Source of the DNA: Colletes latitarsis
Taxonomy: Eukaryota; Arthropoda; Insecta; Hymenoptera; Colletidae
Direction of reading: 5' to 3'
NCBI RefSeq assembly: GCF_051014445.1
Contig: NC_135136.1
Coordinates: 40,248,001-40,312,000, forward strand
Length of the DNA stretch: 64,000 nt
Part shown: positions 37,073-50,257 of the stretch, one piece after another
Layout: each line of letters opens with the position of its first letter
Numbering within the stretch: the first letter of the stretch is position 1
Program-made: the position numbers and the translations under genes
Notes under the pieces: generated by a model
The model's database searches: none
Seen by the model: the letters and a program-made list of their open reading frames with translations, nothing else
What the model was told of the DNA's origin: nothing

Positions 37073-39855
37073 TCAGAAATTTGTAGTGCTATTACTTCGG
37101 TTGACTTTTTTACCCACTACCCGAGATGAAGTTCTAGTCGGCGTTGGTCTCAATTTATAACCTCCAGCATTCATTGTATTATTAATAGCAGCTACATTTG
37201 GAGCAATGGTTTTTAAACATTTAGCTGCTTCTTGCAACTGTTTTGACAAAATTTCGTTTTTTAGTTTTTCTGCATTCAGTTCTCGTCGAAGTTGAGCTTT
37301 CGTTTTATTTCCAAACGGACATAGTACTCTATGCTGAATAAGGCATACTGCTGAAGGTCTCATTTCAGGATTTGGATGAATCATCAACTGTAATGAAAAC
37401 GAACACATTTATAAAAATAAATAATAACAGTCTTTTTATAAATTTTTACTTAATCAAAAATCCGTTGTACGAAAAAAAAAATATTTCAAGAATACTTACT
37501 TTGAGTAATTCATTAAGATCGCGGCTGTAATGTGGCAATTCTTTTAGATTTCCATTTCTAATATCATGCCATTCAGGCCCATTTTTCGGCAATGGACCTC
37601 CGCCGCCTGATTCATAAACAGTTAATCCCAAAGCAAAAATATCAGCTTTTGGTAAGTGGCTGAAGTCTTCGCGTAAAATTTCTGTTGGTAGATATCTACA
37701 ATCTCCTTCTTCGACTTGAGGATTATTAACAGATGTAACATGACCTAAATCGCCTATTTTATATGTAATTTCTTCTTCAACAGTTTCTTCTTCATCAAAT
37801 CCATCGTCTGCTGAATCGTAATTAACTGCTAGTAGCCTTTTTTCTTTTGAAATAAAAATGTTTCCAGGTTTGATGTCCATATGTACTAATTGCATGCTAT
37901 GAATATATCTTAAACCTTCAGCAACATGTAGCAAAAGTTGTCGCATTTCTCCCTCAGTAAAATGTTTATTTTCCTTTTGTAAATTGGTAATAGCATCTGC
38001 TAGGCTACCACCATTACAATATTCATTTTGAATAATCATGTGATTATCTTCTGCCCATGCTGAATAGTATCGTACAACATGTTGATGTTTACCAAGTACA
38101 GCATGTGCATATACTTCGTTTAAAGCATTTTTTTCATTGATACTCCCAGCGACAGGCTTAATACTTTTTTTAATAGCATAAATGCATCCATCTAATCGAT
38201 TGATACATTTGTAAACTGAACCAAATTCACCTGTACCAATCAATCCAAGTTCGTGGAATTCTTGATGATATCTAGGAATATTAGAATCTTGCAATGCCAC
38301 ACGCTTTGTAGCTTGTTCTATTTCGTTATCTGAATCATCAGAATCGGCAAGATCGAACTTCGGAATCTGAATATCGGGAGAGCTAATGTTGAAAGAAAAA
38401 ACATTGTATTAGATAAATATTATATACAAAAAGTATACAATTTTTAATTTTACAGGAACTAAAAACATTATTGTCATTATTACTTTACTTGAAACTACAC
38501 TATTTATTCTCTTTATTAATATATTTTTACTCACCCATTGAGACTACGTTTGGATCTAGTACGTTTTCTTGCAGTTAACAACATTCCATTAGGTGTAAAA
38601 GGATTTACATTTGCTGCAGGTTTATCAGATTTACTTTGATAATTGCAAGGTCTTGGTTTGTCTAATGAAAATAATCTAGTACATTTGGAAGGAAATGGAG
38701 TATGCAATGCACTCTTCTCCATTAAAGTTTTGGGAGTAGCAGGTGAATCAAAAAGACGTAAAGCCCTAACACGTTTATAAGGTGGACTACATGCCATTGA
38801 CACTTTTTGTGTGCATGCATTCTCACGGGGAGGAATTCTTATCCTTGATGTACCTGCAACAAAAGTTATCAAAACCATTTACCAGAGTAAAGAAAATCAA
38901 ATTAAATAAAATATATTTAATTTTATAAATTAAATTAATGTGTTCCTCTGTTCAGGTACAAATGAAATATAGAATTCTTTTATTTGAAATATAAAATGAT
39001 GATTAGGTATATAGAATAATGCATATAAACATGCATTTAATTTTCTATTATAATACAGAAAGAAATAATTAAAACCACCATAATAATATCAGTACACAGT
39101 TCAATTACTTTTACTGACTACTTCTCAAACATCTTTCTACACATACACAATACGCATGATGCAAAACAATTGTCCAAAAACAATATCAATTTTCCTACAT
39201 CATGCACAAAAATCATATAATCAAGCATTGATACAACTACCAATCTACTCTAAAACAGATTTCTACACTAATGAATGTTTAAACTATAAAATTAAATAAT
39301 TTATACAGAAAGTATATAATAACATCAACAAATCAAAAAAACATATGCAGATAACTCAAAACACTTTATCAAAAGATAAAATAAATTATAGAAAATACTT
39401 GAAGTACTCAAAGAAGCAATATCATGCAGTACAAAATATTCAAGAGTTATGAAACTTTTTAAACGAATTCATCACTTTTAATTAAAAATTAAATAAAAAT
39501 AGAAAGCATGAGATAGTATACAATATCTTTAAAGATACGTTACGATCAAGATGTTGTGTAAAAACAAATTACGAAGAGCATAAAATTTAAAATTATACTA
39601 ACCTGTCACGTTACTGATCGGAGTTTTGTTATTATTAACTGGCACCGTTTGGTTACTTTCACTGTCACTACAGTCCATCGTATTACTAAATGATAACTTT
39701 CTTGGTTGAAGGGACGGTGAACATCCAAGATCCTCCGCCGAAGAGTCTAAAATATCGTCAACATCACAACCGGAGCTGTTTGTACGACAGCTGATATTCA
39801 GTTCCTCGTCCTGAATGTCGCATGCGTTGAAATGCAACTTCTGTGCGACTTCCAT
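37073..39855 (-). CDS. Wee1: Wee1-like protein kinase
   Basis: Four minus-strand exons join in frame to 589 aa: 39855-39603, 38853-38535, 38382-37500, 37387-37073. Wee1 kinases inhibit CDK1 by phosphorylating its ATP-loop tyrosine and so hold cells before mitosis. The N-terminal half holds several Ser-Pro/Thr-Pro sites and a Wee-box-like RALRLFDSPATPKTL. The kinase domain has the glycine loop GTGEFGSV (residues 240-247), Lys in YAIKKS (about 263), the catalytic HMDIKPGN (Asp about 361), and GDLGH (Asp about 403) instead of DFG, which is the Wee1/Myt1 hallmark; EGDCRYLP follows. The C-terminus is basic with a coiled-coil-like segment (LRRELNAEKLKNEIL). No transmembrane segment is present, which favours Wee1 over Myt1. 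The 0.7-kb first intron follows residue 84. Confidence 0.96.
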
Positions 39856-41511
39856 AGCTTCAAACTGTCACCATAAGTTCCCGTGCATGCAACTGTCCCG
39901 TGTACACTTCGTATACTAAACCAAAATCGGTACTAATTATAAAATCCTGTCAATTGCGTTTGAACACGTTCATTCAAACAATCGCTCGTACCACGCTACG
40001 TTCGTTATGGCGGGTGGCCCGATGTTACTTGGGAAATTGCTATTGACCAATCAGAGGCTTTCTTAAAAGTGAGAGTTTATTGAATTCGATGTAACGTGCT
40101 CTCCTATTGGATGTGATTACTCACAATGGTGGTACATAGTAGCGTCATCTGCACTTACTTTTCGAGGGTGAGACCATTGCGTAGTAATATTCTAAAAACT
40201 TTATATCACACTTTTATTCTTTGAAAATTTCGACCAAGATCGAAAGATTGACAATGATCTCATTCACCATTTAAAAATGTCATGCTCCTGTAACATATAA
40301 AATTATGTGCTATGATGTTACTATTAGTTGATTGTTTATAATATACAATTTAATTAATTTGAAAATATGTATCGCATAAAGCTGAATCGAACAAAAATGT
40401 TAGGAAACGATGAGCTTTTATGAGAGATATATTCAAATGTGTTCTAAAACTAAGTTTAGAATTAATTGAAATTAATTCGTTTACATCGTTTGATAAATTA
40501 CGAAAAATACGTATAAACCCTTCACACGGTACTTCTCTTTTTATAAACTGTATGATTCAAGAAATCCAGACAAAACAACATTTATTCCGATTTCTCGATG
40601 AACGACAATATGAAACGTTTGATTCGAAGGAAGCATTTGACGACAAAAGAAAAATAGCATGCAATAAATATATTTTAACGCACCAAAAGAAGTACGGCAA
40701 AATTGTCTTCTTTATGCCTCTTGAACGAAAGCATCCAAGCTCTCGTACAAGGTAAGAAAAATCTTTTGCGTCTTTACCTTATCCAGACAAAGAGCCCTTT
40801 TCGTGAAAGAAGTTTTACGAAGAAGGCAGTGAAAGAATTTTTATCGAGCAGCTGCAACCTGTAGCGTTTGTATGGCGAACGCCATATGTGTTGGTGTCAG
40901 CATACACGATGGAGGGGGTAACATAGTAGTTCGATGTGCGATATGATGGAAATTTTAGTGCCCACTTCTTGTCTCCCCTCTTCTTCCTGATTCCTGGAGG
41001 CGGATGCATACTTCAATATTGCGTTTTGGCAATGGGCTATACACGTGTAGGGAAAATACGCAAAAAACTAAAAGGGCAAACAACCCTTGAACAAAATTTA
41101 TTTCTTCTAAGATTATGAACTGACAAAATTTCACTGTTTATTGAAAAACGGGAAATACTTTAAAGTACATAATGTGTTTGAACAAAAAACTGGTCATTTC
41201 GTTTCCGATTCAGCCAAAAAATCCCTATCGTGTCACCTGCGCTACATGTTTGGATAATATATACATTTCTAGTTAACTATTCAAGCGTTGTCTACTTTTC
41301 AAATCACGTTCATGTTCAAACGTCGTTATCACGTGATCTTGAAACTACATTTATACGATACTGCAACTACACGTTTTTTCTAAAACAAGGCTGCAAACGT
41401 CACACGGTGGGGGTGTTGGGCTTCACGCGTAAAAAAAGTAAAACAACAGTATTTAGCGTCTTTGTCGCACATTGATCACTTCTAAAGGTTCGAACGACAA
41501 AAATAAAGAGG
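39856..41511. other. Divergent intergenic region between Wee1 and PRA1
   Basis: The 300 bases next to the Wee1 start are GC-richer and probably hold its promoter. The PRA1 promoter should lie just before 41512. Between them is an open frame ending at a good splice donor, listed separately. Confidence 0.4.
40420..40751 (+). CDS. Candidate orphan exon upstream of PRA1
   Basis: An ATG-initiated frame of 110 codons runs to an ACAAG/GTAAGA splice donor (intron from 40752); without splicing it stops one codon later. I do not recognise the protein. It is charged and has segments such as FLDERQYETFDSKEAFDDKRK and KYGKIVFFMPLERK. It leaves a two-base overhang, which is the phase PRA1 exon 2 (41997) accepts, so it could be an alternative first exon of PRA1, part of an unrelated short gene, or chance. 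Base composition is like its surroundings. Confidence 0.3.
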
Positions 41512-42690
41512 ATGGCAGACGTGGAAATCGAGATTGCAGGTGACATGCAAATACCCCAACAAAAGCAAAAATCTGGCAGCGGGTAATAATGAAGACAAGA
41601 TTTTAAATGTTCATTGTCTAACTAATAGATATGAAACGTTGATGGTGTTACTATCCCAATGATCTGTCACACTCTGTTGACCCATCTGGAGTGGAATTTT
41701 TTATTTTCAAAATAAGCTGATTGAACAAATTTCCATAGAAATTAGCAATTCAAAGAAACAGGAAAAATAAAACAAAAATTTATTTCTGACATGTCCATAG
41801 TTTCCATATGAGAACATTTCAACATTGAAATATGTGACCCAGATTACATATTATTGTCATTTCAGTGATATTTAATAACATTACATTATTCACATTTGCA
41901 AACCATAGATTCAAAGATTTTATATTGTTTATAAGTTAGATAATAATGTAGCAATGCTGTTGACATTTTATACAACCAATGCATTTTATCATTTAGGCTT
42001 GAATTTCTACAGATACCACAACTTCCACTTAGTCATATAGGGTACCCACAAGCTCATGAATGGATTGAACATCGAAAAGCTAATGTCAGACCATGGTCCT
42101 TGTTTCTTAATACAAGCAACTTTAAACCTCCACCCAGTTTCCCAAGATTGAGTAAAAGAATTGTCAGGAATATTGAATATTTTCAGAGCAATTATTTATT
42201 TGTATTCGTTGGACTAGTTATATATTGTTTGTAAGAATTGCTTTTATTTATCTTGATTGTATGTACAATATTTTCATCTCAAAAATAATATTGATCAAAT
42301 ATTAGGATTACGTCACCGCTTTTGCTGATTGCTGTTACAGCATCTCTTGGAACATGTTACAAAGTTTCACAACGCCATGCTAAACAGGAACTTATGATAT
42401 TTAATCATAAATTAACATTAGCTCAAGTATATACTTTGGTTGGTGTTTGTTCGTTGCCAATATTTTATTTAGTAGGTGCTGGTGCAGCACTCTTTTGGGT
42501 TCTTGGTAAGAGAAAGGAATGCAATTTGAATACAAATTTTGTGTTAATTTAAAACAAATTTACATGTTTAAACTATGTTTTAGGAGTATCTTGGTTTTTA
42601 ATAACTCTGCATGCAGCATTCTATAATATTGATTCTGTACTATGCCCAGGAGAAGATGAACTCAATTCTTTAGTTATGCAAGAAGTATGA
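41512..42690 (+). CDS. Pra1: Prenylated Rab acceptor protein 1 (PRA1/RABAC1)
   Basis: Four exons join in frame to 203 aa: 41512-41582, 41997-42230, 42306-42505, 42584-42690. PRA1 is a small Golgi/endosome membrane protein that binds prenylated Rabs and is thought to help free them from GDI. The cytosolic N-terminus carries the family block EWIEHRKANVRPWSLFLN followed by FPRLSKRIVRNIEYFQSNY. Two long hydrophobic hairpins follow (YLFVFVGLVIYCLITSPLLL and a second around LVGVCSLPIFYLVGAGAALF), and a short acidic tail ends in LNSLVMQEV. Length and layout match animal RABAC1 (about 185 aa). The ATG lies in AAAGAGGATGG. Confidence 0.92.
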
Positions 42691-43929
42691 TCTGTATAAT
42701 AGTTGTACATAAGAAAAAATGTATGATTTAATCTTTAAACAAAATATGAAAATAAATACAAAATTGCGATTGAAGATTTATATATCTATAAATATTGTAA
42801 AATATTCTAGATTTAGATAAATTCTTGAATCATTGAAACATTTGTAAGATATAATTTCTATAAAAAATCCATATATTTTATTATTAGAAAATAGCAAAGA
42901 TAATATTAAATTCCACAATTTGTTGTAACGAAGATGTATTTGTATTATTCAGTTTATATATTAAGACCAAAAAATAATTTTGTACTACTAATGTTTTGCA
43001 AAAAATAAAATATTTGTGTTTATAATTCGAAATTAAATAAAATATTTGATTATTTATGTCAATCTATTACATTTCTATAAATAGCTAAGATTTTTAATGA
43101 TGCAAAGTTTAAATCCGATATATTCTATAACCATAATCTTGTATCTTAAAAAATTGTTAACGATATATTCTGAATATCTAAGAGATCTTATGACTATTTA
43201 AGTGGCATCGTAATTTACATTTCATAGAACTGATAAATAAATAAATCTTTTATGCAGTAGAAGTTTATGTTGACCGCGTAATCATTTAACGCAATTGTAA
43301 CTATATACAGTAGCATTTAGTCATCCACACATGACGTATCCATAGCATTAATTTCTTTTTCATCTCTGTAGCATGGATCTAAACACGGTTAACGTGTGTG
43401 TATACACGTAAATATACAATAGATTTAATAATAATAAATATAATGCTAAAATAAAATTTTAAAGTACACGTATAGAATTATAATATCGATACAGATGTAC
43501 GATATCTTATTCTGTATCTTACCAGCATCCGGAACCAAAGATTTTCAATGGAAATATAATGAAAATTCTGTAAGTATATTGTACATTTGAATTATTGCCT
43601 TTTCAAAATAACTTTACAAAAATTATGCTTGGTTATGTATAAAATTGAGATTGTAATAGTATTTTTGCTAATCATATTTTATTTTACATATAAATTGCAC
43701 TTGTACGTTTGTTTGGATAAAATATTTTTTATGTGTTTTATTTTCCAAACAGAGATTATATTACTATAGTACGTGTTTAATTATAAAGTTGTAGCATAGC
43801 ATTAGTTGTAGTGTATTTGTACAAAATATGTTTAGTATTTTTTTTACAAATTCCTTTGTCTGGCTTGCATGTATAAATGCAGTTTGATTCAAATAAGTAG
43901 AATTTGAATACTGATCAATTCAATTAAAA
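42691..43929. other. Intergenic region between PRA1 and anoctamin
   Basis: This is AT-rich 3' flank of PRA1 followed by the presumed anoctamin leader. A 25-codon exon candidate at 43495-43569 is listed separately; nothing else is supported. Confidence 0.35.
43495..43569 (+). other. Candidate alternative first exon of the anoctamin gene
   Basis: ATG (preceded by ACAG) opens a 25-codon frame, MYDILFCILPASGTKDFQWK and five more residues, that ends exactly at a TCT/GTAAGT donor in phase 0. Anoctamin exon 2 (44323) accepts phase 0, so the two could splice in frame and bypass the listed exon 1. It could equally be non-coding leader or chance. Confidence 0.22.
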
Positions 43930-46900
43930 ATGGAAGAGGATGATGAAGAAATTTGTACACCATGGATACAGAAGAATAAAAATAATACATCTGAAACTAG
44001 TCTATATCGATCGATACAAAGTAATTTAAACACTGGATCTGTGCAAACATTATACCAAAGTGTTCGTAATACCTTGTATAACGATGTTGAAAGTATGAGC
44101 AACTTAAACAGTATGCAAAGTGCTATTTCTATGGAAGATCTTCAGCAACTAGATATTGATGATGTGTCAACTGTTAACAATGATGCTAATGTCACAGTTA
44201 TTGATGGTAGTTGTACAGATTTAAGAAATAGTAGAAGAGGTTCAAAAACAGTGAGTTTAATGATATTCAACAATATATACAAATAAAAATGTATTAATTA
44301 TAAATTATTGCTTTTTTCACAGGTTTCAAACTCTGAGGGAGCATTTAGTTTATACTTTCGTGATAAAATTCGTACAATTGATTTTATTCTTGTTTGGGAT
44401 GAATTTGATACAGAAGCTCAAACATATCGTAGTATTGAATACAGACGTGTAAGTGAACATATAAACAAATGATTTTCTATAGTTTGATGTACACTCATAA
44501 TTCACAGGTGTTTGAAAAGAATCTGGAGAAAGAAGGTTTACAACTGGAATATGAACCAGTGGAACCAAATGGTCTACATTTCATTAAACTACATGCACCA
44601 CAAGAAGTGTTAAGACGGTATTCTGAAATACTAAAGCTTAGATTACCAATGAAGGAATTACCTGGTTTAACAATTCCTGACAATCGTAGCAATACATTAA
44701 TCGACGAAGTTAATTCTTTTTTCAATAGAATTATGCAAAAATATTATATCGATAAAACGATTTTTCCGACATTGAAGCATAATTTCACGGCAGTTTATAG
44801 CCGTGATAAAGAGTATTTATTTGATTTAGATTCCCCTAACTTCTTTACTGCCGCAACGCGTGCCAGAATTGTGCAATTTATCTTAGATAGGACCAAGTTC
44901 ACTGAAACCAAACATGACGATTTTGCATTTGGAGTAGAAAGGCTGATATCGGACAGAGCATATGTAGCTGTATATCCTTTACACGATGTAAGTTATATTG
45001 TTTCTATCTTGAATAGAATAGATTATTATTGATTAAGATATACTTTTGCTTAAGTTATGCATACGCGTACATTCTTCGTGGAACGTTACCGCTATTCATT
45101 ACGGAATCCCCGACGTACCGTAATAATAATAAAACATTGTTTTTTTTATTTGCCCACTGTATACTTTGTGCTCACACCCTCTAAACAACCGATTAATCAA
45201 TGACCGATTTTTATGGGAGGATTCGTAATAAATCGGCAAAGCCTCTTCTTTTAGAATGTAGCCATTCTGTTTGACTTTGTATTGTAAAATAGCTTATAGG
45301 ATTTTCATGTCTTGTCCTAATCTGCTTTCGTGTACCTGTTCAGATAGAGTATACTTAACTGGAGGGGCATGTATTCGTAGTACAACCATCGAGGGCAATA
45401 AAATTACAGTTGGGTATTTAATCTTTACCTGAACCGTCCCATTCTACGAGTACGAAAGAAAGTAGGAAATATAAAACTTTTAAGAATTATTCTATCAGTT
45501 GAATAGTAAACAAGTTATCCAGATGGTGTTTCTTAAATGCTTCACTCTTTATAATATTTCTTTTAATTATCGTAATGTGCCGCATTTTACTATGTACCAA
45601 GAAGAAGGGTACCATAAAAGTAATTTCCTGTATTCGAACAATGTTTGAAGCGATTGGGGTCTAGCAATAAGCTCGCGCCCTCGAAGGCAGGACACGTATT
45701 ATACCTGTAGTTTTATAATACCTGTTTTGCCCCTTATACCTGCGCGATTAGGGGACCCTTCGTTAATGCACGGTAATACTAATGTTTCAGAAAAATGGTT
45801 GGGATTCTCATTAGTTGAAATATGTCACTAAGTAAACGGTATTTCAATATTTTCTCACCGTTCAACGATTCCTTTAAAATTTGATAGAAACATACTGTCA
45901 AAATGAAATAATTAAACGTTGAGCTATCAAATTTGTCTATAATATAATATTTTTATTTTTAGGGCGATCTACAAGCACCAGATTCTATGAGATATCTTTT
46001 GTACACAGAGTGGGCAAGTGTACAGAAATGTCTTCATTATCAGCCTTTGGATTATATCAAAGAGTACTTCGGAGTGAAAATCGGACTTTATTTTGCTTGG
46101 CTCGGATTTTATACACATATGCTGATACCTGCTTCTATTGTTGGTGTTTTTTGCTTCATATATAGCTGTGTAACGTTATATTCTAACGAACCAAGTGAAG
46201 ATATTTGTAATCACAATGGTACCATTGAAATGTGTCCGTTGTGTGATCATATTTGCGGATACTGGAATTTGAAAGAAACGTGTCTGCACTCAAGAATTAC
46301 ATATCTATTTGACAACCCATCTACTGTATTTTTTTCTATATTTATGTCATTATGGGGTACGCGATAGTATTATTTTAATAATTATGTTATAAGTACTAAC
46401 TTTTAAAGCTTTACAGTTATTCTAATTTTATATTTGCTTTTTATTAGCTACGTTATTCTTAGAATTGTGGAAGAGGTATTCGGCGGAAATAACTCATAGA
46501 TGGGACTTGACTGGTTTAGATGCACAAGAGGAACATCCTCGACCTCAATATTTAGCACGTTTAGCACATATAAAAAAGAAATCCCTTAATATTATTACGA
46601 ATGCAGAAGAGCCAACTGTTCCATTTTGGAAAATGAGAGTGCCTGCCACGATTCTTAGTTTTTCCGTCGTTTTATTATTGGTACGTTCATTTCGAATAAA
46701 CGAAGAATTTATTTGTGATAGTCGCTACCATTCTTTTGTAGTAAATTTTTTCTTAATCATATTTCACATTGCAGATTGCAATAGCGATGGCTGCTGTGTT
46801 AGGAGTTGTTCTGTATAGAATGTCTGTGTTAACTGCATTAAGTGTTTACGGTCATCCAGTGGTAACAAGTTATGCAATACTCTTTACTACAGCCACTGCA

Positions 46901-48488
46901 GCTAGTATTAATTTGTGTTGCATCATTGTGTTCAATTGGATTTACGTTTGGTTGGCCGAATATTTAACAGAGGTAGTATTACATAAAAATTAATTTTACA
47001 ACTATGAACTTTTTTTATTATTTCCTTTGTAATACTTATTTTCATTTTTATAGATCGAACTTCTTCGAACTCAAACTGAATTTGACGATAGTTTAACATT
47101 GAAAATATACCTACTTGAATTTGTAAATTATTATGCTTCCATATTTTATATAGCATTTTTTAAAGGAAAATTCATTGGGTACCCAGGAAATTATAAACGT
47201 TTTTTTGAGTATCGACAAGAAGAGTGTGGCCCTGGTGGCTGTCTTATGGAGTTATGTATACAATTAAGCATTATTATGATTGGCAAACAAGCCATGAATA
47301 CGATACTAGAAATGCTCTATCCGTTGTTTTTCAAATGGTTAAATACTTTAAAAGTACATGTTGGAATGAAAACGAAAGATGGGCAAAGAAAGAATGCATC
47401 CAAAAAGTACCTTCAATGGATCAAAGACTATAAATTAGTAGAATGGGGTCCAAGGAGTTTATTTCCAGAGTATTTAGAAATGGGTAAATGATAGTAAATT
47501 ATTATAAACTCGTTATATGTATTTAAATTTAATTTAATTTCCATATCATTAATTTATTGTAGTACTACAATATGGATTTGTTACTATTTTCGTCGCAGCA
47601 TTTCCATTAGCACCATTTTTCGCATTACTGAATAATATTTTTGAAACGCGACTGGATGCAAAAAAATTATTAAGAATGTACAGAAGGCCAGTAGGACAAC
47701 GTGTTATAGATATAGGTATATGGTATCGCATTCTTGATTCCATTTCCAAATTGTCCGTTATAACTAATGTAAGTTCAAATATTTATAAAAAGAGATATAT
47801 TCAATATTCAAGATTACAGTTTGTATTTACAATCGACATTTTTTTAGGCATTCATCATAGCTTTTACATCGAATTTCATACCAAGATTAGTTTATCGAAT
47901 AACTGTTTCTGAAAATTATTCTCTAGAAGGATTTTTAGAACATTCTCTCTCGAAATTTGACACACGTGATTTAAAAAATGGTACTGAACCATTTCATATT
48001 CCTGATCAAGAACAAGTAAAAATATGTAGATATCCAGATTATAGGGAACCACCAAATTCGCCAAATAAATATGAATATACTATTATGTTTTGGCATGTAC
48101 TAGCTGCCAGATTAGCTTTTATTGTTGTATTTGAAGTATGTTCACATTAATAATGCGTGTACGTGAATTAAGTCCTCGCATTAACGAAATTTATGTTTTT
48201 TAGAATATCGTGGCTCTCGTTATGATACTTGTACGATGGTGTATTCCTGATATGAGTCCACAATTACGGGATAATATTCGACGTGAGGCTTATATAACTA
48301 ATGAAATAATTATTCAACAAGAAGCATCTCGAGCTTGTGGAAGATCAACTGATTTGAACGAAAATACAAATCGGTGGAACAGAGTCATGAGAAATAGTTT
48401 ATCGAATTCTGAATTTGATTTAGAAATTCATGGAAGCCCTGTGTCTCCTGCTACTACGCGATCACGAGTTGGACCTGCCGCATTATAA
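43930..48488 (+). CDS. Anoctamin (TMEM16 family channel/scramblase)
   Basis: Ten exons join in frame to 986 aa: 43930-44250, 44323-44448, 44508-44987, 45963-46356, 46448-46680, 46775-46972, 47054-47483, 47563-47768, 47848-48135, 48204-48488. Anoctamins are Ca2+-activated chloride channels or lipid scramblases with ten membrane segments. The cytosolic N-terminus holds the dimerisation block (TIDFILVWDEF, LHAPQEVLRRYSEILKLRLP); membrane segments start near residue 350. The calcium-site signature is visible: EECGPGGCLMELCIQ (about 640-653, with the two Glu of TM7) and NNIFETRLDAKK (about 752-763, with the Glu/Asp of TM8). A Cys-rich extracellular loop lies around residues 400-425. Intron 3 is about 975 bp with nothing recognisable. 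Which insect anoctamin subgroup this is cannot be decided here. Confidence 0.93.
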
Positions 48489-50257
48489 TAAACGTAGATC
48501 TGAGAACTACAATTGTGATACTAGTCTCGATAATATACACTGGTAATAACAGTCACAAGAATCGATAACGCTATTATATCACTTATAATTGGTCATATAT
48601 TTTGACTAATGAAAGTAAATTATATCAGTCCAAAAAGGAGGAATAATTTCATTACAGAAAGCTTTAACTACTCTTATATCAGGAAAGTATATAATGTTAA
48701 AATACTGTTTCTCATTGTACATAAAAAAAAGAGGAATTATAGTAATTTAATTTATATTTGCAAGAATGTTATGCACTATGCATGTTACATTCTTATTATT
48801 TGTCAAATTATACGGCCATCCAGAAAGAATACTTATGCCTATGCAAAAATGTTATGCACATATGTATGTACTTTACTCAGCAACTATTGTGATTTTCATA
48901 AATTATAAAGTTAAGTTTACAATGAAACGATAAGAAAGGTCTAAGACTTTTTTTATATAAAGTTTATCATTGCATAAAATGCACTTAGGTAATCATTAGC
49001 AACGAATCTTATTGTCTACGCGGTAAATTATTTTATTTGATCTACATCGTGAAGTAAAGTGTATTTATATGATATTAATTCAGAATTTAATTTTATAGAT
49101 CAATTTATAAGTCTTCCTCTTTTTAAAGTTCCTGTAAATCATATTACTATGTGGGACTAACTTTTAAGGATGAATTTACTACATGATATTCAATTTAGAT
49201 ATGATAGTGATTGAGACAAAATTTAGTTTGGTTTGTTTTTCATTTATGTCTCCATGACATATATTTTTATTAATAGTATAGTGAAATCTACCTCTACTAT
49301 CAATGAATTAATTACATAAATTTGGACTATAATTTTTACAAAATCTATAACCCTTATGTATTTACAATTAAGAAATATATTTTAACATATTCAGCTGCCA
49401 TGTCTGATGAATATTGATAATGTTATTTTTATGCAATTAATATTATACGATTAATTTTACATACGTACATATATGTAAATGTTATACTTTATATAACAAA
49501 TGTATTTATGCATTAAATATATACAGCAAGATAAAACACGTATTTTCATTGAAATTATATTCATTATAAAAAAATATAAATTTATCTTTGAAATACATAC
49601 GTTTACTATAATCCAAAGTACTTTTGGGGGACATCTAAAGGATTTTTGTTTCTTTTTTTTTGCTAACGCCGTCCTATCACTTCGAAACGTAGTAGTAATT
49701 TGCGAATATCCTCTTTAAAGATCATGTTTCTTTTGATATACTACACTAAATCGACGTATCACTAATTAGCATTTCTTACAACGTTATAATTACGATAAAA
49801 ATTGAAATATAGATTTATAAAATGCAATTAGGATTTAGAGCCTTTCCCATTCGTAACTGTTATACCGTAATTACGCTTCTTATAAAAGTTTCAGTCAGGA
49901 CCTTCATATAACAGAATCCCTTCAATCCCTGACTCTAATTTACAAATGAATTGATAAGTGAAACGTAAATTGAAGTTAATTTACAAATAAATTTTAACAT
50001 TTTTATTCATTATTTGTGAATAAATTCGCTCAATCCTGATTGCCACATTAGTAAAAACACAGTATTCTAGAGGGCGATATCGCACTACCGGTGATAGCAT
50101 GTCACACTGCTTTTTCTCTCCTTACTGTTCCGAATAATAAATTTGAAAAATTTACCACTTTTTTTTGTTGTTAAATATTAAAGGGGCCCTGACAAAATTT
50201 GGTATAATATTTTAACGTGTCTTTCCATTGAGACGAATAAAATTAATTCCAATTAAT
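48489..50257. other. AT-rich intergenic sequence between anoctamin and SAM50
   Basis: This is presumed 3' UTR of anoctamin followed by the SAM50 promoter. Short frames at 48609-48908 and 49500-49718 are low-complexity and have no recognisable features. Confidence 0.4.

Noticed and set aside
40866..40885. TATGGCGAACGCCATA hairpin
   Set aside because: Only seven base pairs with a two-base loop; not distinctive enough to call a functional site.
44495..44725. Minus-strand frame across anoctamin exon 3
   Set aside because: It lies wholly opposite a well-conserved exon and has no features of its own.
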